Assembly: GCF_036402745.1 (NCBI RefSeq)
Contig: NZ_DASWSJ010000215.1
Location: 1 to 48,790, forward strand
Reading direction: 5' to 3'
DNA length: 48,790 bases
Source: Actinophytocola sp036402745
GTDB lineage: Bacteria; Actinomycetota; Actinomycetes; Mycobacteriales; Pseudonocardiaceae
Below are positions 24,838-33,738 of this stretch, piece after piece. The number at the start of each line of letters is the position of its first letter. Position 1 is the stretch's first letter. A program made the position numbers and the translations under genes. Under the pieces are notes generated by a model that was given only the letters and a program-made list of their open reading frames with translations, was not told where the DNA came from and ran no database searches.

Positions 24838-25785
24838 TTACCTGCCGCCGGTCGTGCGCGCGGGGGGCTTCGTCGCTATCGCGCCGCGCAGCATCGTGCC
24901 CGCTGGGCGCCAGCGGCGGGCGGCGAGGAGAGCCGACATCTTCGCCACCGCGTGCAGGCGGGAGGTCCAGTGCACGCGGGCCGCGCGCGCCGCGCGGGGC
25001 CAGCCTGCCGCGGTCATCATCTCCGCGGCCTCGGCGAAGTAGGCGCGTTCCTCGTCGAACCTGGAGCCCGTGTCCGCGGTGGCCGACGACAGGCTGGCCG
25101 CGTGCCGGCGGTACTCGATGCCCGGCTCGGTGAACAGCACCGCCCGGCCGCCATCGGCGAGGATGCGCAGGTACAGGTCCAGGTCCAGGACGATGTCGTA
25201 GCCCTCGCGGAAACCGTGACGCCGCAACGGGTCCCGGCGGAACGCCACGCTCGGGAAGTACATCCAGTTGCCGCCGAGCAGCGACGCGGCCAGCGGCTCG
25301 CCGCCGGTCAGCTGCCAGCCGCGCTCCCGGTCCGCGGCGCCGGCCGGGAGCTTCGTGAGCCGCTTGACGCGGTCGACCAAGGTGGTCGCCACCTGGCCGT
25401 CGTCGCCGATGACCACGGCGCCCGTGTGGATGAAGGCCGCCTCGGGGCACTGCGCGGCGACGTCGCGGACGCGGCCGACGAAGTCGGGCAGCAGCCGGTC
25501 GTCCGAGCCGAGGAGGACGACGAGGTCCGCGGCGGCCTCGTCGACGCAGCGCTGGAAGTTGCGGTTGATCCCCAGCCGGGTGGGGTTGGCCAGGTACCTG
25601 ACCCGCTCGTCGCCCTGCTCGGTGAGCCAGGCCTCGAGCCCACCGCCCACCCCGTCGTCGATGACCGTCAGCCGCCAGTGCGGGTCGCGCTGCGCCAGCA
25701 CGCTGCCGACGGTCTCGCGCACCAGCGCCCCGTCCCCGAACGCCGGCACCATGATGTCGATCCCGAGCTGCGCCCCGCTTGTCAC
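24838..25785 (-). CDS. GT2 family glycosyltransferase
   Basis: 315 residues, soluble GT-A domain. Motifs are DIMVPAFGDGALVRETVGSVLAQ, LTVIDDGVGGG, NPTRLGINRNFQRCVDEA, the metal-binding VLLGSDDRLLPD, SVAFRRDPLRR, GYDIVLDLDLYLRILADG and TEPGIEYRRHAASLS. It is probably a cytoplasmic transferase that adds a sugar to an envelope glycan precursor. I used GTG 25785 as the start because it is the last start before the first beta strand; no strong ribosome binding site is visible. Copy 2 of the VRVLDTR-RCC1 gene ends 91 bases upstream on the same strand. Confidence 0.8.
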   Translation of the reverse strand: MTSGAQLGIDIMVPAFGDGALVRETVGSVLAQRDPHWRLTVIDDGVGGGLEAWLTEQGDERVRYLANPTRLGINRNFQRCVDEAAADLVVLLGSDDRLLPDFVGRVRDVAAQCPEAAFIHTGAVVIGDDGQVATTLVDRVKRLTKLPAGAADRERGWQLTGGEPLAASLLGGNWMYFPSVAFRRDPLRRHGFREGYDIVLDLDLYLRILADGGRAVLFTEPGIEYRRHAASLSSATADTGSRFDEERAYFAEAAEMMTAAGWPRAARAARVHWTSRLHAVAKMSALLAARRWRPAGTMLRGAIATKPPARTTGGR

Positions 25786-25876
25786 GTCCCGGACGGTACC
25801 GGGGCACCGGCGCCGGGCGGACGCCGGTCGGCGGGGGCGGCGTGCGGGCCGCGCGGCCCGCACGTCGCCCCGTCGC

Positions 25877-28363
25877 TCACGGCACCACGGCCAGCGAGCT
25901 CGTCCCGCCGGCACCGATCGCCGTCACCCCTGACAGGCCCGGCACCTGCACCGGCTCGGTCGACGCGCTGGGCCGGCCGAGCTGGCCGTAGGTGTTGACG
26001 CCCCACGACCACACCGTTGCGTCCGAGCGCAGCGCCTGGGCGTAGCCCGGGCCGGCCGTCACGTCGACCACGCCGGTCAGCCCGGACACCGCGACCGGCG
26101 TCGTCGCGACGCAGTTCGGGGTGGACGGCGTCGGGCAGGAGCCGCCGGCGGTGCCGTTGCCGAGCTGGCCCGCGTTGTTCCAGCCCCACGCCAGCACGGT
26201 CCCGTCGGTCTTGACCGCGTACGTCGTGGACGAGCCGCCGTTGACGATCTTGGCGACGTCGGTCAGCCCGGGCACCCGCACCGGGGCGACGGCCACGCAG
26301 CCGGGCCCGGTCGGGCTCACGTCGTAGCACGCCGGGCCGCCCGCGGTGCCGATGCCGAGCTCACCCTCGGCGTTCCAGCCCCACGCCCACACCGAGCCGT
26401 CCGACTTCACCGCGAACGCGGCGTTCCAGGTCGCCGCGATGGACACCACGTCGGTCAGCCCGGAGACCTTGACCGGGACGCTCGACCGGCAGCCGGCGCC
26501 GACCGGCACCGTGTCACACCCGGTGCCGTAGCTGCCGTTGCCGAGCGAGCCGGCGTTGGAGCCCCACGACCACACGGTGCCGTCCGCCAGCAGCGCGTAC
26601 CCCGTGGTGTAGCCACCGGCCACGGCGTTCGCGCTCTGCGTGAACGGCACCCGCACGGGCGCGGTCCGCACCGCCGTGGAGCCGTCGCCGAGCGAGCCGT
26701 CGCCGTTGTAGCCCCAGGCGTGGACGTCGCCGTCGGCGGTCCTCGCGTACGTGCTGTAGGTGCCGGTCGCCAGCTGGGTGACCCTGGTGCTCAGGTGCAC
26801 GGGCACCGGAACGGCCGCCATGCCGTAGGTCCGGCCGACGCCGAGGCCCTGCAGGTCGTCGGCGCCCCACGCCCAGGCCTGGCCGCTCGAGTCCAGCGCG
26901 TACCCGTTGAGCGCGCCGGCGGTCACCGCCTGCACCCCGGACATCCGGTCCACCCGGCCCGGCGCGGCGGAGAACCCGCCGGTGGTGCCGACGCCGAGCT
27001 GGCCGGAGTCGTTGTCGCCCCAGGTGTGTACGCAGCTGACGCCGCACGGGGACGGCGCCGGCGCGAAGTAGCCGGACAGGTCCAGGAGGAAGTCGGCGTA
27101 GCCGTTCTTGTTGTAGACGTCGACCTCGTTGTTCGGGCCGAGCGCCACGGTCGTCAGGTTGGCCGCGGTCTGCCTGGCGACCAGGTTGAGGTTCGACGCG
27201 TTCGGCACGGCCCCGCCCGTCGGGTACGCGGTCAGGTACGTCGAGCGGGTCGCGTTGGTGCCGGTCAGGTTGAACACCACGGCGGTGGCCGCGTCGGGCA
27301 GGTCGGCTGCGAGGTTCATCGTCCCGATCCAGCCGGCGTCGAGGCCGTTGCCGGGCCGGGTGTCCAGCACCCGCAGCGGGCTCAGCTGGTAGAAGGGATC
27401 GCCCCGGTCGCTCGCGTAGTACCCGGCGACGTCGACGAGCAGGTTGGTGCTGCCGGCGTTGTTGTAGAAGCTCAGGCCGCGGTTCGCGCCGAGCGCCACG
27501 GTCACCTGGTTCGGCGTGGTCTGCCCGCGCGTCACGTTCAGGCTCGACGCGTTCGGCCGGGTGGAGCCGGCCGGCCAGGCGGTCACGTAGGTGTCGGTGG
27601 TGGGCGCGACCCCGGTCAGGTTGATCGTCACCGCGGTCGCCGTCGTCGGCACCACGCCGGACAGGTTCACCGTGCGGGTGACCCGCGCGCCGAGCGGGCC
27701 GCCGTTGTAGCGGCTGTCGAGCGCGCGGTTCGGTGCCAGCGGGGTGAACCGCGAGCCGGTGTTCGGCGCGTAGTAGCCGGCCAGGTCGGCGAGCAGGTGG
27801 GTGTTGCCGTAGTTGTTGTAGAGCTGGATGCTCCGGTTCGTGCCGAGCGCGACGGTCACCGCGTTGGGCCGGGTCTCACCCGCCCGCAGGTTGATGCTCG
27901 ACACGTTCGGCCGGGCGCCGCCCGCGGGAAAGACCGTCACGTAGGTGGCCCCGGTCGGCGTCACACCGGTCACGTTGAGCACCACGGCGGTCGCCGTCGC
28001 CGGCACCCGGGAGGACAGGCCGAGCGTGATCGTGCCGTGCGTGGGCACGGGCTTGGCCGGCGCGCCGATCGCGTTGCGGGTGTCGAGCACGCGCACCGGC
28101 GACACGGCGGTGTAGGCCGAGCCACCCGAGGTGACCGCGACCGCCGGGCCGGCGGACCGGGTCCGGGCCAGTGGTTGCCCGGCGCCGCCGCGCGCGGCGG
28201 CCTTCCTGGCGTCCAGCACGCTGAGCGGCGTGACGCCGGGATCGGCCGCCGCGGGCAGCCGCACCTGGGCCGGCTGCTCCTCGGCAGCCGCCGCCCCGCC
28301 CTGCCCCGCGGCCACGGCGGCCGCCAGACAGGTGACGAGCACCAGGGCTTGTCGAAGCTTCAC
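25877..28363 (-). CDS. Secreted protein: three VRVLDTR repeats plus RCC1-like beta-propeller (copy 2)
   Basis: 828 residues, one longer than copy 1 at 17268 and with the same domain order. A signal peptide (about 1-27) is followed by three VRVLDTR repeats from about residue 82 to 440 (PVRVLDTRNAIGAP, APNRALDSRYNGGP, SPLRVLDTRPGNG) and an RCC1-like propeller beginning CVHTWGDNDSGQLGVGTTGGFSAAPGR, which is almost identical to copy 1 at that point. Three blades contain paired cysteines 8-9 residues apart. The GTG at 28363 is fixed by AAAGGA six to seven bases upstream. A decayed relative lies immediately upstream (28384-28696). Function unknown; probably a cell-surface binding protein. Confidence 0.85.
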   Translation of the reverse strand: MKLRQALVLVTCLAAAVAAGQGGAAAAEEQPAQVRLPAAADPGVTPLSVLDARKAAARGGAGQPLARTRSAGPAVAVTSGGSAYTAVSPVRVLDTRNAIGAPAKPVPTHGTITLGLSSRVPATATAVVLNVTGVTPTGATYVTVFPAGGARPNVSSINLRAGETRPNAVTVALGTNRSIQLYNNYGNTHLLADLAGYYAPNTGSRFTPLAPNRALDSRYNGGPLGARVTRTVNLSGVVPTTATAVTINLTGVAPTTDTYVTAWPAGSTRPNASSLNVTRGQTTPNQVTVALGANRGLSFYNNAGSTNLLVDVAGYYASDRGDPFYQLSPLRVLDTRPGNGLDAGWIGTMNLAADLPDAATAVVFNLTGTNATRSTYLTAYPTGGAVPNASNLNLVARQTAANLTTVALGPNNEVDVYNKNGYADFLLDLSGYFAPAPSPCGVSCVHTWGDNDSGQLGVGTTGGFSAAPGRVDRMSGVQAVTAGALNGYALDSSGQAWAWGADDLQGLGVGRTYGMAAVPVPVHLSTRVTQLATGTYSTYARTADGDVHAWGYNGDGSLGDGSTAVRTAPVRVPFTQSANAVAGGYTTGYALLADGTVWSWGSNAGSLGNGSYGTGCDTVPVGAGCRSSVPVKVSGLTDVVSIAATWNAAFAVKSDGSVWAWGWNAEGELGIGTAGGPACYDVSPTGPGCVAVAPVRVPGLTDVAKIVNGGSSTTYAVKTDGTVLAWGWNNAGQLGNGTAGGSCPTPSTPNCVATTPVAVSGLTGVVDVTAGPGYAQALRSDATVWSWGVNTYGQLGRPSASTEPVQVPGLSGVTAIGAGGTSSLAVVP

Positions 28364-28383
28364 GTGGTTTCCTTTCGAGTGGA

Positions 28384-28696
28384 TCATGGGTTCGGCACCA
28401 GCACGCGGCCGCCGAACTCGCCGGGAAAGAGACGGCTGACGTCGCGGTTCGGGTTCGACGCGTTCGGCCGGGCCGTCCGGTGCGGGAACGCGGTGAGGTA
28501 GGTCGAGGCGGTCGGTGCCACGCCGGTCAGGTTGAGCACGACGGCGCCGCCGGTCCCGGTGCCTCACCGGGTGTCGAGCACCCGGACGGCGCGACGGAGG
28601 TGAAGGTCGAGCTATGGGTGTCTCGGCCGGCGCGGGCGCCGCGGTGCCGATGCGAAGGGTCGCCACGAGGGCAGCGGGCAGCACGAGGCGCACCAT
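28384..28696 (-). pseudogene. Decayed third copy of the VRVLDTR secreted-protein family
   Basis: On the minus strand an ATG at 28696 with GGAG four bases upstream opens a convincing signal peptide (MVRLVLPAALVATLRIGTAAPAPAE). Further on, in a different frame, VRVLDTR appears near 28570-28590 and is ended at once by TGA. In a frame after that comes AVVLNLTGVAPTASTYLTAF followed by RPNASNPN, the core of the same repeat, running to a TGA at 28384. The start, repeat core and frame changes show a gene reduced to about 300 bases by frameshift, stop and internal deletion. It lies 20 bases upstream of the intact copy 2. Confidence 0.75.
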
Positions 28697-28932
28697 TTGC
28701 TCCAGAGAGAATTGCCCCGACCCCAGTAACGAGCGAACAGTAAATCTCCCACGAGGAACGCACATACCGCCGTTCGGAGCAGCGACGCACATTTCGGACA
28801 CAGGCACCGCACCTGCGCGCGGTACCGCCGTCCGGCCCAGCGCCGCACCCCGAGGTTGGTAGCCTGGGCCGGCCATCTCCGCGCTGGGTCACGTCGAGTC
28901 CGTGCGCCACGCGCGACCGTCCGGAAGGCCCC

Positions 28933-29919
28933 ATGACCGAAGAACCGAAACCTGGCGCGCCCGCGGTCGAGCCTCCGCGCCGCGGCACCCGGGCCGTGGT
29001 CGTCACGTGGCTGCGCCGGGTGCTCGTGCTCGCCGTCCTCGCCGGCGCCGTCTACCAGCTCGTCGTGCAGTGGCCCGAGGTGTCCGACACGCTCACCGCG
29101 CTGCCCTGGACGTCCGTGGTCATCTCGTTCGCCTGCGTGTTCGTCGCCATCGGGCTCGGCCCGGTCATGTGGCACACGGTCCTGCGTGACCTCGGTACCC
29201 GGATCCCGGTCCGCGACGCGTCGATGATCTACCTGGTCGGCCAGCTCGGGAAGTACGTGCCCGGCTCGGTGTGGGCGTTCCTCGTGCAGATGGAGCTCGC
29301 CAAGTCCGCCGGCGTCACCCGGGTGCGGGCGTTCACGGCGTCGATCGTCACCGCGGGCCTGGGCGTGGTCGCCTCGCTGATCACCGGCGCGCTCGCGCTG
29401 CCGTCGATCCTCGACGGGCACCGCGAGTACCTGTGGCTGTTCATCCTCCTGCCGATCGGGCTCGTGCTGCTGCATCCCAAGCCGCTGACCTGGATCGTCT
29501 CGCGTGGCCTGCGGGTCCTGCGCCGGCCGCCGCTGCCCCAGCCGCTGACCGCCCCGGTCGTGCTGGGCTGCCTCGTGCTCGGCCTCGCCACCTACGTCCT
29601 GCTCGGCGTGCACCTGTGGCTGCTCGCCAACTCGCTGGGCTCCACCGGCGTCCAGGGCCTGCTGCTGTGCGTCGGCGCGATGAGCCTCGCGATGACGGCC
29701 GGGCTGCTCGCGTTCTTCCTGCCATCGGGCATCGGCGCGCGCGAGGTCGTCATCGTCGCCGTGCTGGCCACCGTGCTGCCCGCGGGACCCGCGCTGACCC
29801 TCGCGGTGGTGTCCCGGCTGATGTTCACGGTGGTCGACCTGGCCTCCGCCGGGGGTGCCGCACTGTATGTCCGGATGCGCCGCCCCGCCGTTCACCTCGA
29901 GCCCGCACAGGTACCCTGA
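28933..29919 (+). CDS. Lysylphosphatidylglycerol synthase TM-region / AglD-like membrane protein
   Basis: 328 residues with about eight hydrophobic helices and no soluble transferase domain. The pattern YLVGQLGKYVPGSVWAFLVQMELAKSAGV near the third helix and the FFLPSGIGAREVVIVAVL segment are hallmarks of the LPG_synthase_TM family (PF03706). These stand-alone members are thought to move or handle lipid-linked intermediates. The gene directly precedes a GT2 gene of the dolichol-phosphate type (start 35 bases after this stop), a pairing common in archaeal and actinobacterial glycan loci. The exact activity is not determined. Confidence 0.82.
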   Translation: MTEEPKPGAPAVEPPRRGTRAVVVTWLRRVLVLAVLAGAVYQLVVQWPEVSDTLTALPWTSVVISFACVFVAIGLGPVMWHTVLRDLGTRIPVRDASMIYLVGQLGKYVPGSVWAFLVQMELAKSAGVTRVRAFTASIVTAGLGVVASLITGALALPSILDGHREYLWLFILLPIGLVLLHPKPLTWIVSRGLRVLRRPPLPQPLTAPVVLGCLVLGLATYVLLGVHLWLLANSLGSTGVQGLLLCVGAMSLAMTAGLLAFFLPSGIGAREVVIVAVLATVLPAGPALTLAVVSRLMFTVVDLASAGGAALYVRMRRPAVHLEPAQVP

Positions 29920-29954
29920 CCTTCGACTTGGTGCCGCTGCCTGATCGGAAAACA

Positions 29955-31172
29955 ATGGAGCCATTGCACGACACCTGTGAGCTCACCATCGTCATGCCGT
30001 GCCTCAACGAGGCGGAGACGCTGGCGACCTGCGTCCGGAAGGCGCAGGGCTACCTCGACCGGTCCGGTGTCGCCGGTGAGGTGCTGATCGCCGACAACGG
30101 CAGCACCGACGGGTCGCAGGACATCGCCAGGACGCTCGGCGCCAGGGTCGTCGACGTCGAGGCCAAGGGCTACGGCAGCGCGCTGATGGGTGGCATCCGG
30201 GCCGCCCGCGGCACCTACGTGATCATGGGCGACGCGGACGACAGCTACGACTTCTCCGACCTCGACCCGTTCGTCGCCGAGCTGCGCAAGGGCGCGGACC
30301 TGGTGATGGGCAACCGCTTCCAGGGCGGCATCGAGCCAGGCGCCATGCCGCCGCTGCACAGGTACCTCGGCAATCCCGTGCTCTCCGCGGTCGGCAAGCT
30401 CTTCTTCAAGGCACCGGTCGGCGACTTCCACTGCGGCCTGCGTGGCTTCCGGCGCGAGGCGATCCTGCGCATCGGGCTGCACACCACCGGCATGGAGTTC
30501 GCCAGCGAGATCGTGGTCAAGTCCTGCATGTCGGGCCTGCGCATCGCCGAGGTGCCCACCACGCTGAAGAAGGACGGCCGCAGCCGGCCGCCGCACCTGC
30601 GCAGCTGGCGGGACGGCTGGCGGCACCTGCGCTTCCTGCTGATCTACAGCCCGCGCTGGCTCTTCCTCTACCCGGGACTCGCCGTGCTGGGCCTGGGCCT
30701 GCTCGCCTCGCTGGTGCTGCTGGTCGGCCCGGTCAGCATCGGCTCGGTCGGCTTCGACGTCGGCACCATGATCTACGCGGCCGGCTTCGCCATCCTCGGC
30801 TACCAGGCCGTGCTGTTCTCGGTGATGACCAAGCTGTTCGGCGCCCGCGAGGGGCTGTTGCCGATGAGCGCGCGGTACCGGCAGCTCGTCGAACGGTTCT
30901 CCGTGGAACGCGGGCTCATCCTGGGCATCGTCATCTTCCTCGCCGGCATCCTGCTCACGGTCGTGCAGGTCATCCGGTGGGGCGGCGCGGACTTCGGCGC
31001 GATGGACGCGGGCCAGACCGTGCGCACCGCCATCCCCGCGGTGCTGGGCCTGGTGCTCGGCTTCCAGACGATCATGTTCAGCATGTTCACCGGCGTGCTC
31101 GGCATTCCGACCGCCGAGCCGGCCGCGACGCAGAAGCCGGTCCACGAGTCCACCGACGAGCTGGTTCGGTAA
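29955..31172 (+). CDS. GT2 family polyprenyl-phosphate glycosyltransferase with membrane tail
   Basis: 405 residues: a GT-A domain (about 8-215) and four C-terminal helices (about 233-255, 262-290, 315-338 and 355-378). Motifs are TIVMPCLNEAETL, VLIADNGSTDGSQD, the GYGSALMGGIRAARG segment, the metal-binding MGDADDSYDFSDL and CGLRGFRREAI. It resembles DPG/DPM synthases that transfer glucose or mannose to polyprenyl phosphate. The partner LPG_synthase_TM protein is just upstream. A terminator follows the stop at 31187. Confidence 0.85.
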   Translation: MEPLHDTCELTIVMPCLNEAETLATCVRKAQGYLDRSGVAGEVLIADNGSTDGSQDIARTLGARVVDVEAKGYGSALMGGIRAARGTYVIMGDADDSYDFSDLDPFVAELRKGADLVMGNRFQGGIEPGAMPPLHRYLGNPVLSAVGKLFFKAPVGDFHCGLRGFRREAILRIGLHTTGMEFASEIVVKSCMSGLRIAEVPTTLKKDGRSRPPHLRSWRDGWRHLRFLLIYSPRWLFLYPGLAVLGLGLLASLVLLVGPVSIGSVGFDVGTMIYAAGFAILGYQAVLFSVMTKLFGAREGLLPMSARYRQLVERFSVERGLILGIVIFLAGILLTVVQVIRWGGADFGAMDAGQTVRTAIPAVLGLVLGFQTIMFSMFTGVLGIPTAEPAATQKPVHESTDELVR

Positions 31173-31186
31173 CCCACGCTTGCTCG

Positions 31187-31219
31187 AGCCGGGCCGTCAC
31201 CTGTCGTGGCGGCCCGGTT
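31187..31219 (+). terminator. Rho-independent terminator after the GT2 gene
   Basis: CCGGGCCG/CGGCCCGG arms extend inward through a G-U pair and CAC/GTG to a five-base loop, giving about a 12-bp stem. The stem is followed by TTCTTTG. It starts 14 bases after the stop. Confidence 0.85.
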
Positions 31220-31330
31220 CTTTGTCACCGATCCTTGTCCCGATCCGGCGCGTCACGACGGCGATCGTGGGACGGGACTGCTGCCTCAGCAGGGCACGCT
31301 GGGGAACACGCGCCAGTAGTCTCACTGCTC

Positions 31331-32503
31331 GTGCGACATGTTGCGGTGATCGGTGGCGGGATCCTCGGGCTGGCCGTGGCGCGCGAGCTCACCGCTCGCG
31401 GCGACCGGGTCACGGTGCTCGAGAAGGAGGACCGCTGGGCCGGGCACCAGACCGGGCACAACTCCAACGTCGTGCACGCCGGGCTGTACTACCAGCCCGG
31501 GTCGTTCAAGGCCCGCATGTCGGTCACCGGCAACCGGTCCATTGTGGACTTCGCGCGGGCCAACGACGTGCCGGTCGAGGTGTGCGGCAAGCTCGTCGTC
31601 GCCACCACCGACGCCGAGCTGCCCGGCCTGCGCGCGCTGGCCGCCCGCGCCGAGGCCAACGGTGTTCCCGCGAAGCTGATCTCGCCGGCCGAGGCGCACG
31701 CCTACGAGCCCGAGGTCGCGTGTGTCGGCGCGCTGCGGGTGGAGTCGACGGGCATCATCGACTTCGGTGGCATCTGCCAGGCGCTCGTCCGGCACCTGTC
31801 CGGCGCGGACCTGCGGCTGGGCACCCCCGCGCTGGCGATCCGGCCGGGCCGGGACGGCGGTGTCGAGATCGCCACCGGCACCGACGTCGTCCGCGCCGAC
31901 GCGCTGGTGAACTGCGCGGGCCTGCACAGCGACCGGGTGGCCCGGCTCGCGGGGCTCACGCCGCGGGCCCGCATCGTCCCGTTCCGCGGCGAGTACTTCA
32001 CCCTGCGGCCGGAGTCGGCGCACCTGGTGCGCGGGCTGATCTACCCGGTCCCCGACCCGACGCTGCCGTTCCTGGGGGTCCACCTGACCCGCATGCTCGA
32101 CGGCAGCGTCCACGCCGGGCCGAACGCCGTGCTGGCGCTGCGCCGTGAGGGCTACCGCTGGCGCGACGTGTCGGGCCGGGACGTGTGGGAGACCGTGCGC
32201 TTCCCCGGCCTGTGGCGGCTGGCCCGCCGCTACCCGCGCACCGCGGTCGAGGAGGTGGTGCGCTCGCTGTCCCGCCGCCGCTTCGCGACGAGCCTGGCCC
32301 GGCTGGTCCCCGCGATCGGCCGCGAGGACCTGGTCCGCGCGCATGCCGGCGTCCGCGCCCAGGCCCTCCTCCCGGACGGCACCCTCGTGCAGGACTTCCT
32401 GATCGAGACCGCGCCCAACCAGGTGCACGTCCTCAACGCGCCCTCCCCCGCGGCGACCTGCTGCCTGGAGATCGCCAAGCACGTGGCCGACCAGGTCGGC
32501 TGA
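31331..32503 (+). CDS. lhgO: L-2-hydroxyglutarate oxidase
   Basis: 390-residue FAD-dependent oxidoreductase of the DAO/LhgO family, which oxidises L-2-hydroxyglutarate to 2-oxoglutarate. Features are HVAVIGGGILGLAVARELTARG (dinucleotide binding), VLEKED, the diagnostic TGHNSNVVHAGLYYQPGS near 42-59, GIIDFGGICQAL, and C-terminal NAPSPAATCCLEIAKHVADQV. The start is GTG at 31331, only a few residues before the FAD motif; there is no ribosome binding site in front, so the message may be leaderless. It is convergent with the sigma-factor gene, with 8 bases between stops. Confidence 0.85.
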   Translation: MRHVAVIGGGILGLAVARELTARGDRVTVLEKEDRWAGHQTGHNSNVVHAGLYYQPGSFKARMSVTGNRSIVDFARANDVPVEVCGKLVVATTDAELPGLRALAARAEANGVPAKLISPAEAHAYEPEVACVGALRVESTGIIDFGGICQALVRHLSGADLRLGTPALAIRPGRDGGVEIATGTDVVRADALVNCAGLHSDRVARLAGLTPRARIVPFRGEYFTLRPESAHLVRGLIYPVPDPTLPFLGVHLTRMLDGSVHAGPNAVLALRREGYRWRDVSGRDVWETVRFPGLWRLARRYPRTAVEEVVRSLSRRRFATSLARLVPAIGREDLVRAHAGVRAQALLPDGTLVQDFLIETAPNQVHVLNAPSPAATCCLEIAKHVADQVG

Positions 32504-32511
32504 CCGGCCCG

Positions 32512-33738
32512 TCACAGTTGAGCGAGCAGGCCCCGCAGGTGCTCGGCCTGCGGACCGTTCAGACCGAGGGCGATGGCGCGCTCGTAGGCGGCTCGTGCGA
32601 GGTCGTTCGCGCCGGTCCTGCGCAGCAGCTCCGCGCGGCTGGCGTGCCACCACGGGTACCCGGCAAGCCCGTCGAGTGCGTCCACGAGCGCGAGGCCGGC
32701 CGCGGCGCCATCCCGCTCGCCGATCGCCACCGCCCGGTTGAGCCGGGTCACCGGAGTGTCCTGCACGGTCAGCAGCACGTCGTACCAGGAGATGACCGCG
32801 TCCCAGTTCGTCCGCGCGTAGGCCGGCGCGAGCGCGTGGCACGCGGCGATGGCGGCCTGCACGACGTACCGGTTCGGCGTGTCCGGCGTGCGGCGCAACC
32901 CGACGCCGACCAGCTCCACACCCTCCCGGATGGCCTCGGCGTCCCAGCGGGAGCGGTCCTGGTCGGCCAGCAGGACCTGCCGCCCGGCCGCGTCCAGCCG
33001 GGTCGCGCGGCGGGAGTCGTGCAGCAACAGCAGGGCCAGGAGGCCGAGCACGGTCGGCTCGTCGGGCATCAGCTCGGCCAGCAGCCGGGCCAGGCGCACG
33101 GCCTCCGCGGTCAGCGCCACCCGGACCAGGTCCTCGCCGGTGCCGGCCGCGTAGCCCTCGTTGAAGATCAGGTACACGGTGGCGGCAACGCCGGTGAGGC
33201 GTTCGGGCAGCTCCTCGGCCGCCGGCACCCGGTACGGGATCCGAGCCTGCGCGATCTTCTGCTTGGCCCGGGTCAGCCGCTTGGCCATCGTCGCCTCGGG
33301 AACCAGCAGGCCGCGGGCCACCTCCGCGGTCGACATCCCGCCGAGCGTCCGCAGTGCGAGCGCGACCTGCGCCTCCACCGCGAGCGCCGGGTGGCAGCAG
33401 GTGAAGACGAGCCGCAGCAGGTCGTCGCGCACCACGCCAGCGGGCTCCGGGGCGGGGTCGGCCAGGTCGACCATGGACTCCGCCTCCTTGCCCGCCCGGC
33501 GCGCCTCCCGGCGCAGGATGTCGATCGCCCGGCGCTTCGCGGTGACCAGCAGCCAGCCGCGCGGGTTGTCCGGCACGCCGTCCGCCGGCCAGGTCCGCAA
33601 TGCCCGCACGACCGCGTCCTGCGCGGCGTCCTCGGCGACGTCGACGCTGCCGGTGACGCGGATCAGCGTGGCCAGCACCCGCGTGCCCTCGTCGCGGACC
33701 AGCCGCGCGACCGCGTCCCCGGCCGCGCCGGCGGTCAT
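32512..33738 (-). CDS. ECF42-type RNA polymerase sigma factor with C-terminal helical extension
   Basis: 408 residues. Sigma region 2 lies at about 12-80 (DEGTRVLATLIRVTGSVDVAEDAAQDAVVRAL, NPRGWLLVTAKRRAIDILRRE) and region 4 at about 110-170 (GMSTAEVARGLLVPEATMAKRLTRAKQKI). The long C-terminal part (about 180-408; LIFNEGYAAG, LLLHDSRRATR, HALAPAYARTNWDAVISWYD, ALDGLAGYPWWHASRAELLRRTG) is the TPR-like extension of the ECF42 group. These sigma factors have no anti-sigma factor and are encoded next to DGPF proteins, as here. The ATG overlaps the DGPF stop (ATGA at 33735-33738). Confidence 0.88.
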   Translation of the reverse strand: MTAGAAGDAVARLVRDEGTRVLATLIRVTGSVDVAEDAAQDAVVRALRTWPADGVPDNPRGWLLVTAKRRAIDILRREARRAGKEAESMVDLADPAPEPAGVVRDDLLRLVFTCCHPALAVEAQVALALRTLGGMSTAEVARGLLVPEATMAKRLTRAKQKIAQARIPYRVPAAEELPERLTGVAATVYLIFNEGYAAGTGEDLVRVALTAEAVRLARLLAELMPDEPTVLGLLALLLLHDSRRATRLDAAGRQVLLADQDRSRWDAEAIREGVELVGVGLRRTPDTPNRYVVQAAIAACHALAPAYARTNWDAVISWYDVLLTVQDTPVTRLNRAVAIGERDGAAAGLALVDALDGLAGYPWWHASRAELLRRTGANDLARAAYERAIALGLNGPQAEHLRGLLAQL

